Assembly (NCBI RefSeq): GCF_902148855.1
Contig: NC_043976.1
Location: 22,130,637-22,194,636, forward strand
Length of the DNA: 64,000 bases
Reading direction: 5' to 3'
Source: Sphaeramia orbicularis
Taxonomy: Eukaryota; Chordata; Actinopteri; Kurtiformes; Apogonidae
Below the pieces are notes generated by a model. That model was not told the DNA's origin. It searched no databases and saw only the letters and a list, made by a program, of their open reading frames with translations. Each line of letters begins with the position of its first letter. Position 1 is the first letter of the stretch. A program made the position numbers and the translations under genes. Positions 52,901-64,000 of this stretch are shown in pieces.

Positions 52901-54594
52901 CTGTGTAACAAAACAATGACAAGACGTATTGACGTGTGCAGTTTAAAGTCTGACATTTCACACAAAAGTTTTTTTTTTTACTTAATTTCTTACCCTACAC
53001 CATCATCTGCATATCCTGTTGCATAGAACTGTTTGGCTCCAAGTTCCTGTAGACGACGCTCAATTGTTTTCCCACAGTTGCAGAAATTTGCATAATTTGT
53101 GTCTCCTAAAGCTGGAGCAGACAGAGAAAAACAGATGATTTTTAAACCAGCAACTGTTCAGAAAGTAAACACTGTGCAGTGTTGTGCATTGTAATGATTT
53201 ACAGTGATAAAATATTTGCAAATTAAGTCCAATCTATTTACAGATGAACTTCATTAAATGTCAACTCTGACCCTCATATTAAAATTTACCTAAAAGTGCA
53301 TAGCATAGATGTTTATAGTGATCAGAAGAGATGGTCTTCTTCTTGATGCGCTTCACAAATTGGAGGGTATTGTCTGGTGGTTCCCCATCTCCAGTTGTGG
53401 ACACAACAAAGACTACAGGGTCATTCTCCTGCTCCAAATTGTACTGGAACCAGTTGCATGAATAATTAGTGCCCAGTGTTTCAATAATCCACATGAAAAC
53501 TCAAAACTAAATAGCCCAAAAAATGATTACACCACATCACATTTACTGAGATGTTTTTACCTGTACGTGCTATTGTGTATCCAGTGCAAGAGAAGGTTAG
53601 ACAGCTCTGCTCCAAGTAAAAATATGTTAATGTGCAATAGCTACCTTCTCATTCTGGTTTAAGCAGCTGAGCTCAGCAACCAGCCCATGTTCCTCAGCCT
53701 CTTGAGCAATCCCCTCTGCTATGGACTGGGCTTGGCCCTTTTGAGATCCATAGAGCACCACAAACCGGGGCTTCACTGCACAGGGCATTCTAGAGAATAT
53801 AAAACATAACACACATGCATCCTCATATCTGGTGAGACGCAATGTGTGCTGTACATGTATGTCCAAAAACTGTTGAGAATATGCAACTGAAAGAAGGTGG
53901 GTTTTGTTACTAGTACATAACCGATTACAGAAGCTTAATAATCAATCTAATGTGAATCTGTACAGTTTCACAAACACAACTCCTCGGTCCTGCCACTGCA
54001 TTCAAGAGACATAAAGACATACTGCCATGTGACACACAACACTGAGCTATAAAAACACTTATTGACAGATGAATTTTTCTACCAAACTTACCTACAAACT
54101 GCACTTTCACATGTGACAAAAAAACTGATACAGAAGCGGCTTTGAAACATTAGAGTAGAGCGCAGCTACACATCTGTTCATCACTACAAAGTACCCGGAC
54201 GTTACGTCAGATTTTGACGTCGGCAACATTACCAAAGTGCACGTGGATTACAGCATGTCCTTATTCGTCTGATATTTACATTAATAAAACAAATGCAGTC
54301 AGTTTATGATAGCCACATAATACTGCTTTGACTTATAACGTTGACAGCGCTAGCGTTTGACGAATAAAACGTATGAACAACTTGCTCTAGATTACAAGAT
54401 GAAATTTAACTGATACATATGATACACATGTAAAGTACATATAGTAAATACGTATGAGAATGAATAAAATGTTATGAAATAGGTTAAATGTACCTTTTCA
54501 AAAGTGTTTGTTTCACCCACTCCTTCCCAGTGTATTCGATTACATTGTAATTACCGCGAGAGCATCCAATCTTGACGTGAACGGAAGAAACCAT
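29866..54594 (-). CDS. mtrr: Methionine synthase reductase
   Basis: A diflavin reductase that passes electrons from NADPH through FAD and FMN to cobalamin-dependent methionine synthase in the cytosol. Coding exons on the minus strand: candidate exon 1 54594-54494; then 53789-53645 (ATG at 53788), 53443-53290, 53111-52994, 52859-52352, 52264-52151, 52059-51903, 51682-51594, 49206-49026, 45515-45473, 44505-44325, 43647-43529, 38248-38156, 30626-30411, 30010-29866. All junctions are GT-AG and phases agree throughout. From ATG 53788 the protein is 753 aa; from 54594 it is 787 aa (human about 698). Residues by the 753-aa count: FMN-binding flavodoxin domain about 8-150 with YGSQKGQA (13-20); Ser/Ala-rich linker about 160-290; FAD-binding part from about 316 with RPYS (497-500) and GLCTGWL; NADP-binding VGPGTGVAP at 587 and [14 protein letters not shown]-terminal YLQDIWG. 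The linker is about 40 aa longer than in human, and a nine-Glu run lies at 659-667. Identity is very secure; the choice of start is not. Confidence 0.96.
30838..31385. repeat. AT-rich TTTTAGTT-type dispersed element in an mtrr intron
   Basis: The block opens with CCAAGGTTATAATAGTTTTG and closes with TTTTTGTCATTTCGTTAACA. Both halves are filled with TTAGTTTT and AGTTTTTAT repeats in inverse arrangement around a GC-richer core. It resembles a dispersed fish and vertebrate element (ends like TAACGAAATGACAAAAACTA). The class is not certain. Confidence 0.45.
35041..35505. mobile_element. MITE with AGGGTTCCT ends in an mtrr intron
   Basis: Inverted ends are AGGGTTCCTACAGG at 35,041 and CCGCAGGAACCCT ending at 35,505. 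TTTTTAAGAC and its relatives are repeated just inside both ends. The flanks TATTCAC and GATTCAC agree in six of seven bases and may be a worn hAT-type 8-bp target duplication. No transposase is visible. Confidence 0.55.
35690..35960. repeat. Teleost dispersed repeat in an mtrr intron
   Basis: The phrases TCTCAAAGTGCTACAGAGAG, AAAAAGCCTGTCTAAACAGG, AATGTCTTAAGTCCCTTTTT and GGTCAGGGAGGGAGTTCCAG occur in this order in a dispersed repeat of many fish genomes. The class is uncertain (LINE tail or SINE). It begins with a short (TAA)n and a T run. Confidence 0.45.
36260..36785. mobile_element. Long-TIR MITE in an mtrr intron
   Basis: The left part (TAACGCTTCTTTCCATTGAC, then CAGCTCAACTCACCT, then TTTGGTTTTGACACC) reappears inverted and diverged at the right end (TAATGCCGCTTTTCCACTGA, CAGCTCAACTCAACTT, TTTTTTTGGTGTTTTCC on the minus strand). 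This implies inverted repeats of roughly 80 bp. The ends are placed to within about 10 bp. No coding. Confidence 0.5.
36960..37665 (-). mobile_element. L2-like LINE fragment (3' end) in an mtrr intron
   Basis: Read on the minus strand, the part near 37,650-37,600 encodes [12 protein letters not shown], the conserved stretch of L2-clade reverse transcriptases. Further along are [10 protein letters not shown] near 37,430-37,400, and [20 protein letters not shown] with [15 protein letters not shown] near 37,300-37,200, the typical L2 C-terminal region. Several stops and frame changes interrupt it. It ends in an A-rich 3' tail near 36,960-37,050. It is a 5'-truncated, dead LINE copy antisense to the plus strand, so sense with mtrr transcription. 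Confidence 0.75.
38847..38902. repeat. (TG)n microsatellite, one interruption
   Basis: About 28 TG units with one TA unit, followed by a G-rich stretch (TGGGGGGTGG). Intronic to mtrr. Confidence 0.9.
39835..40420. repeat. Probable dispersed repeat in an mtrr intron
   Basis: Phrases such as ACCAAATTTTATCTAAATCG, GAAATCGATAGGG with CCACTAGGGGTCCCC, and TAGTTATCGCCTTCACA recall the 3' regions of non-LTR elements in fish. A poly-A-rich tract near 39,745-39,775 lies just upstream. The class is not known. Confidence 0.35.
40929..40941. repeat. 13-base G run
   Basis: A homopolymer of 13 G, preceded by GGGA and followed by CTGC. It is a likely length-variable site and assembly weak point. Confidence 0.9.
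44581..44640. repeat. (TG)n microsatellite next to an mtrr splice acceptor
   Basis: Thirty uninterrupted TG units. In the mtrr transcript it reads (CA)30 and lies 76-135 nt upstream of the acceptor of the exon starting at 44,505. Confidence 0.95.
46228..46249. repeat. 22-base T run
   Basis: A homopolymer in an mtrr intron. With the 26-base A run at 46,885-46,910 it could mark tails of short retroposed copies, but no such copy was recognised. Confidence 0.9.
46885..46910. repeat. 26-base A run
   Basis: A homopolymer in an mtrr intron. No adjoining SINE body is recognised. Confidence 0.9.
54494..54594 (-). CDS. mtrr: Candidate in-frame first coding exon of mtrr
   Basis: An ATG at 54,594 in strong context (A at -3, G at +4) opens 33 codons plus two bases and ends at a GT donor (AAAAG|GTAC). 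The two leftover bases join the first base of the exon at 53,789 to make AGA, directly followed in frame by the ATG at 53,788. The predicted extension begins [10 protein letters not shown] and ends [10 protein letters not shown] do not recognise it from any family. It could be a true N-terminal extension, or a 5' leader whose frame happens to be open. The human gene also has an alternative upstream start giving a 27-residue extension of unrelated sequence. Confidence 0.5.
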
Positions 54595-54903
54595 TTTACA
54601 AAAAATACATTTCTTCACTTTCTTCTTTTGAAATTCTGTGTGACGGCCTCGTAATAATTATTGAGAGTAATTTCAAAATGTTTTGTCTTTCTTAGTGTTT
54701 ATTAGCCTTGAATAAAAAGTGTTTTGGGGTGTTTTAAGACATACTTGACAGTATTTGGTTCCGCCCTCCCCACCCGTGGAGCCTTCCAGAAGTCGCCGGC
54801 AGACCCGTGCGGCTTGCAGCCCAGCCACACTCCAGATTTTCATCCTTAAAAGTCGCTATTTTGTCTGTAACTCTATATTAAGTGTCACAATCCTTCAGTC
54901 AAC
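54595..54903. promoter_or_regulatory. Probable shared mtrr/cct5 promoter region
   Basis: Only 309 bp separate the candidate mtrr start (minus strand) from the cct5 start (plus strand), so both promoters must lie here or overlap. The part from 54,760 to 54,830 is GC-rich against an AT-rich background (CCGCCCTCCCC, CGCCGGCAG, CCCGTGCGG) and includes an Sp1-like GC box. No TATA box stands at a fixed distance. Transcription starts cannot be placed from sequence alone. Confidence 0.6.
54784..54791. promoter_or_regulatory. Possible heat-shock element
   Basis: TTCCAGAA fits the core TTCnnGAA arrangement bound by heat-shock factor, 112 bp before the cct5 start codon. CCT subunit genes are known targets of HSF1. 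Only one inverted pair of units is seen and chance occurrence is not rare, so this is a weak call. Confidence 0.3.
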
Positions 54904-58560
<3,657 letters not shown>

Positions 58561-58734
58561 AGCCCTCCTGAACACCCAGAAGGCGCGGCTGTGTTGTAGA
58601 ACACTTGATAACTTCTTAAGTTGTTCTAAAAGTTTTAGGCACTTCCCCGAGCGCCATGTTCAAGTCGCACTGCGTTACGGTATTTATCATTTGATACAAA
58701 ATGTCCTGACCTGTCAAATAGTATCAAAGTCACC

Positions 58735-58740
58735 ATTAAA
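58735..58740 (+). terminator. cct5 polyadenylation signal
   Basis: ATTAAA, the commonest variant of the canonical signal, lies 175 bp after the cct5 stop and is followed by a T/G-rich stretch (TGTTGGTCTGTTG). No closer AATAAA is present. Confidence 0.55.
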
Positions 58741-58760
58741 ATGTTGGTCTGTTGAAATAT

Positions 58761-59133
58761 TGTATGACTGTTTCTCTTAATTCATGATCCCATAACTCAC
58801 ATGATATTGTTTGTTTTTGGATATTTAATGTTCTGACAATATATAGAAGAACTTGACATTTGGGAGACAAAGGCTTAGATGCATGAAAATTTCATTTTGC
58901 TTTATTGCATGTAGCTTATTACCAAAGTTGGGGTCTCATTTAACAGGACAACTTATTGCAACCATATAGTTTGATAAGGCAAAAAGGGGAAAACCTAATT
59001 TTACCTTATCACCATTTATAAAATGTAAAGGTTCAGACATAATTATACATATATGAAAATTAACAAATTAAATGGCTCAAATTCTATATTTTACATTTGG
59101 CCTTCATGAAATCTGCATATTATATGTGCATTC
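58761..59133. other. Intergenic space between the convergent cct5 and cmbl 3' ends
   Basis: AT-rich, with no gene or repeat recognised. Both transcripts end here, so their 3' untranslated regions may nearly meet. Confidence 0.5.
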
Positions 59134-59139
59134 TTTATT
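59134..59139 (-). terminator. cmbl polyadenylation signal
   Basis: Plus-strand TTTATT reads AATAAA on the minus strand, 43 bp beyond the cmbl stop codon. A second TTTATT lies near 58,900 and could serve a longer 3' end. Confidence 0.5.
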
Positions 59140-59181
59140 AAGTGCACTGACTGCACTACACTAGTTCTCTGCACCTCTTAT

Positions 59182-60455
59182 TTACATGTACTTCTTCAGC
59201 CAGTTGAGCAGGTCTGTTCTGGCCTCCTGGATGTAGGGTTTGTCTGCAGGGTTGATGTCTTCTCTCTTGCGGTGGACAAACCCATGAGTCTGTCCAGGGA
59301 AGATCTTTACATGATAGTCAACTGTGCATTTCTCTTTCAATTTGGCTTCAAGGATGCTCACCTACAAATGAAGAAGATGAGAATCTGAAGTTTGAGGTGT
59401 TGCGTGAAAGAAGCAGAAACTACACTAATAGTGCTATTAAAGTACCTTTTGTGGAATGTTAATAGCTTTTGAATTAAAGCATTTTGGAGGCATATGAAAG
59501 CGCTTTTACCTGGTCAAGTGGAATAATGTCATCTTTCTCACCAAAGATGAACAATGTGGGACACTTCAGGTCATACCTGTCCTCCCTGTCACGGACAATT
59601 CCTGCAAAGCATCAAATCAGCCACCATAAAGCATGTTTTCACAATAGTTTTGTAGATATTTCAGCTTATTTGAATTCTGAAGTAATCGGGTCTGCATTTT
59701 GACACATCAAAAATGTTACATAATGTTTACAATTTTCTTAACCTACCATAGACTGACACTCCAGTTTTGATGTCAGGACATTGCAGAGCCAGATAATGTG
59801 TGGCACTGCCTCCCCAGCAGAAGCCCACAACTCCAATGTGCTTGGCGCCGCACTTTTCTTTCAGAAACTTCACTAATACATCCACCTCTCTGGGAAATAT
59901 ACAGCACATACACCCAATGAGAAAGTGTCTGCAAAATGATGCATGGAGAAAAATGTTCTTCTGAGGGGGTGATATGTTACTTGTTAATGTTGGTTGGCTT
60001 TCTGCCTTCAAGCCACTCCTGAAATGTGGACCAGTCATGTGATGGAGTCCAGGGTTCCTTTCCAAGAAAGAAGTCTGGACAAACAGCACTGCACAAATTC
60101 AAGCAAGACAACTGTGTTAACAGCAAATATGCACCAGCTGTTTTTTTGTTTTTGTTTTTTTTCCATTCATCAAGAAAAGCCCTGGACCTTAAATGAGTGA
60201 CCCATCTTCATGAGCAGATATAGAGTTATATATTACGCACATATATCCATTGGCAGCCAGCATATCAGCCATGTATCTTGTGTTGGGAAGTTGCCATCCG
60301 TAGATGTCTTGTATGACAATCACAGCCTTGTCAGATGCAGTATCTGGCTTTACTACATAGGTTTGAATGTGCTCAGCCTGGATCTCTTGACCCAGCCCTC
60401 CATACTCCATCCGATCTCCAATATCACAGGGACATGGTCTGGCCTCGTTTGCCAT
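59182..60455 (-). CDS. cmbl: Carboxymethylenebutenolidase homologue (cysteine hydrolase)
   Basis: A cytosolic alpha/beta hydrolase of the dienelactone hydrolase family. The human enzyme activates the prodrug olmesartan medoxomil; its natural substrate is not clear. Coding exons on the minus strand: 60455-60241, 60088-59981, 59889-59747, 59601-59510, 59361-59182. Junctions are GT-AG and phases agree. The protein is 245 aa, the same as human. The catalytic triad falls at the human positions: Cys132 in GFCWGG, Asp179 in FGEKDDIIP, His212 in GQTHGF. The [23 protein letters not shown] is the first base group after an AG acceptor, so the 5' untranslated leader is in a separate exon. A possible one ends at a donor at 60,689 (ACG|GTATGT); this exon is a guess. 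It is convergent with cct5. Confidence 0.97.
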
Positions 60456-61269
<814 letters not shown>

Positions 61270-61703
61270 CTAATATTTCATAGTTATTTGTATATTGAAT
61301 TAAGTTCTATGGATGCATTTTCAAGGGAATCCTCATATACATACATTATTTCCTGAATAAATAAATATTGTCTGGTTATTATATCTTTATATATTTAGAA
61401 CATATTTCATAACACATATTGTAACAACTCCATGAAAAAGCTCTCATATTTTGGGGTAACTTCCATACACAAAACGAAATGGACAAATGCTTTTGTTAAT
61501 GGAAGTCATTCATTCATTAAAAAAAGTGGGTTTGGTGGTTGTAGGTTGTAACAGAGACCCATGAAATTTTAACAACTTTTAATATTATTGATTGAGTTTA
61601 ATTTTTGTAATACAGTCTCTTAATCTCCTCGTTATTTTTCATTTATTTGACTCGTGAATGTAAAGTCATTAGTTCATCCTCATTTACTATTATTTACTGT
61701 ATT

Positions 61704-61755
61704 GTTGTTATTATTATTATTATTATTAGTAGTAGTAGTAGTAGTAGTAGTAGTA
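61704..61755. repeat. (TTA)n-(TAG)n trinucleotide repeat
   Basis: About seven TTA units change into about nine AGT units with no gap. Confidence 0.9.
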
Positions 61756-61946
61756 ATGTCTTTGTCTTGTGGTTTGAAATGTATGCTCTGTGTTATTTAA
61801 GTTACTGTTCATAATTTGCGTTTTCGTTTGTAATATTGCTTATAAAGGCATAAAGATAAAAACATATGTCTTTAAATATTTAGTATGTTGGTTAAAGTAA
61901 CATAATCTAGACAAGAAAGGCTTAAAAGAGAGCCCCTTCTCCCTTA

Positions 61947-61948
<2 letters not shown>

Positions 61949-62022
<74 letters not shown>
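61949..62022. repeat. (TA)n microsatellite
   Basis: Thirty-seven uninterrupted TA units, about 520 bp before the marchf6 start codon. Confidence 0.95.
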
Positions 62023-62023
<1 letters not shown>

Positions 62024-62538
62024 TCCAGAGATTAATACGACTAATACCCGACCCTCCACCTACCACGTAACAGTTGTTGTGGAAGTTTTCTATCGTAAAA
62101 CGTGTCGCTCTGTGGTAAACTCAAATCCTGCGCATATGTTGTGCGACAGGCAGGACTGGGGTTAGCAGTGACGTTAGCGCATGCGTTAGCGGAGACGTTA
62201 GCTCGCTATTTGTCTCCTAGGTGTAACTGTCGTTTCAGCAACATTGAGGATGTCACATTGTCTGGGAAAATTAATTTACCTTAATAATACATTGTAAAAA
62301 TAAAAACATATATTTATCGGTGAGGACTGGCTGGATGCGAAAAGAAACAACCAAGCAATCGCTGCTGTTCAGTGTGGGGAAACCATTTTATGACTGTCAG
62401 TGCATCTGACCCATGGCTAAGGATACACTCGCCTTGCTAGCTTAATTCGGCTAGCTAAACGGTAACATCCGTGCCGTGGATGGGTTCGCTGTACAAGATA
62501 CTCTTTGAAGAAACCGTGACCGGTGCATAGTGAAGAAC
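62023..62538 (+). promoter_or_regulatory. marchf6 upstream region
   Basis: Must hold the promoter and 5' leader of marchf6. CpG and GC content rise from about 62,100 (ACGTTAGCGCATGCGTTAGC near 62,171-62,190) against an AT-rich background. The transcription start is not identifiable. The GTTAGC motif recurs three times near 62,160-62,200. Confidence 0.4.
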
Positions 62539-63154
62539 ATGGATACAGCCGAAGAAGGTAATTACACTCGTTGTTTGACAGGTTAACTACCATTAGCTGC
62601 GTAAGTGCATCACAGAAAACCGAGTCTGCGTCTGAGCTGGCCTGCTAGCAGGTATCTACAGAGAATACACCAGATTAATGGCGTGTCACTAAATGGTGTA
62701 GCTAGTTTCTTATCATGGAAACTGTAGAGAGAAGAAATAAACCTGTGTTGGATTGAGCCAGTGTCAACATTTGCATATGGAGACGTAGTTGAGTATAGAA
62801 TGGACCAGAAGTTGTTGGTGATGTCATCAGCCTCTTTGAACCAGGCCATCTAATGTTATATACACGAGCTTTGTCGGAAAATAAACATAAATATTTACTT
62901 TTATTAGAGAGCGCTTCTTGTTGACACAGCTGCCTGTTAACACACCCCCTATCTGTCCTTTGTGCATTGCTCGGCTTTGACAATGGGTATCTCGTACTCA
63001 CTAGTCTATTCTTACATACTATATGTTTGTGTCTGTGTGTTCGTGCGCTCCCAGCGGATATTTGTCGTGTGTGCCGCTCTGAGGGGACCCCAGACAAACC
63101 CCTGTACCACCCCTGTGTCTGTACTGGCAGTATTAAGTTCATACACCAGGAATG
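62539..63154 (+). CDS. marchf6: E3 ubiquitin ligase MARCHF6, first two coding exons (partial)
   Basis: A multi-pass ER-membrane RING-CH ubiquitin ligase (yeast Doa10 relative) for ER-associated degradation, including sterol-pathway enzymes and N-degron substrates. Exon 1 coding 62539-62557 encodes only MDTAEE plus one base. The ATG is in strong context (A at -3, G at +4). Exon 2 63055-63154 continues [20 protein letters not shown] and [13 protein letters not shown], then TG of the next Cys codon. The RING-CH ligands C10, C13, C27, C29 and H37 are in place. An extra Ala7 is gained at the junction relative to human MDTAEEDICR. The remaining roughly 870 residues, with the transmembrane segments, lie beyond the window. 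Confidence 0.95.
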
Positions 63155-64000
63155 GTAAGTATCATCAGCTGTATTTTCTGTTATTATTAAGGTTTGTCAT
63201 GTTCTCTCTTGCCCATGTCAATTTTTCTTGTCCATAAAATATTTACAGGTGCAGAAAAGACACCATGAACAGTAATTAATAATAAATATGTTATTAGGGT
63301 GCCGTACTATATAAACAACCCGTAGTCAGGTTATTTTTAATCTCATGATCCATAAATAGAAACACAGATTTGCATTTTCTTAGATGTTTCTATACTTAGA
63401 CTTTTACTTGAAGAAGACTTTAATCAAATTACTACAGTATAGTACAAATACTTGTCCTGAATTAGATGATCCAGAAACTGCATGTTTCTGTTGGTTTTGT
63501 TATTTCAAGGTACTTTGTAAGCAAGGTTCGACATTGCTGGTTGATTATGGCAAATGTAATAGAAGACTCTCTTAGGGGTGTAGAGCAGGTTTGTTCTGTA
63601 TCACATCCAGGTTACACAGAATCCCAGATTACTTGCCTCAGGTGTTGTATTGGCATGTGGTAACAACACTCGCTTCTGTGGTTGTTTTGACCTATGTTCT
63701 CAACTTTCCTGTGAGTGAAGTGTCACAGGTTACAAGAAGAGATGTTGCCAGGTTTGACTAGCCCCGAACGTTAGTTTATGTCCCCTGTAATTTAGCATCA
63801 CAAAGTTGTTTTTAGCAGATTAGTAGTTAGCTCATTGAAATATTTACTTACTTCATTGTTATTGGCTGTATGTAAATGAATTATGAATATGAAACACATT
63901 GACTGTTTCCAGGACTTGTTTGACATTAATTTGAAACCTTCAGGGACTAGGCAAGCACTGACTGTGAAATACTGATGTCTAAAATACAAAGCAGGCAGAT
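63155..64000 (+). other. marchf6 intron 2 (partial)
   Basis: Starts with a canonical GTAAGT donor. No exon encoding the next expected part (LVQWLKHSRKEYCELC-like) is seen before the window ends. No repeat recognised. Confidence 0.7.

Noticed and set aside
54494-54594. Idea that the upstream exon is the start of FASTKD3 or ATPSCKMT, the usual neighbours
   Set aside because: Its translation matches neither protein start as I know them, and its phase fits the mtrr exon exactly.

Overview
The window reads as teleost fish nuclear DNA, most likely a spiny-rayed (percomorph-type) species. It is AT-rich, carries long (CA)n and (TA)n microsatellites and many small DNA-transposon relics (Tc1, pogo, hAT and TTAA-target types). 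It holds intron-rich genes with GT-AG splice sites whose proteins are highly conserved with human orthologues. The species call rests on recall of repeat families and gene content, not on a search.

Layout. Positions 1 to about 29.8 kb form a gene-poor stretch in which I find no convincing exon. It holds microsatellites, repeat fragments, a BED-finger hAT relic, a pogo-type relic, and, at 21.0-24.8 kb, a nested pile of transposons. From 29,866 to 54,594 on the minus strand lies MTRR (methionine synthase reductase). It has 14 exons with unambiguous coding sequence plus a candidate in-frame first exon. Its introns of up to 7.5 kb contain an L2-like LINE 3' end, several MITE-like elements and microsatellites. 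About 300 bp separate its first exon from CCT5 (plus strand, 54,904-58,560, 11 exons, 541 aa), so the two look like a head-to-head pair sharing one promoter region. CMBL (minus strand, 59,182-60,455, five coding exons, 245 aa) is tail-to-tail with CCT5. A minus-strand tRNA-Thr(AGT) gene follows at 61,147-61,219. The first two coding exons of MARCHF6 (plus strand, from 62,539) end the window.

Functions. The genes are unrelated housekeeping functions rather than a pathway. MTRR reactivates cobalamin-dependent methionine synthase. CCT5 is the epsilon subunit of the TRiC/CCT chaperonin. CMBL is a cysteine hydrolase of the dienelactone hydrolase family. MARCHF6 is an ER-membrane E3 ubiquitin ligase. 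The order CCT5-CMBL-MARCHF6 matches human 5p15.2. MTRR next to CCT5 does not: in human MTRR lies about 2 Mb away and pairs head-to-head with FASTKD3, while CCT5 pairs with ATPSCKMT. The most interesting points are this promoter-partner change, the in-frame upstream MTRR exon, and the nested transposon mosaic. I found no sign of a wholly new biological system.
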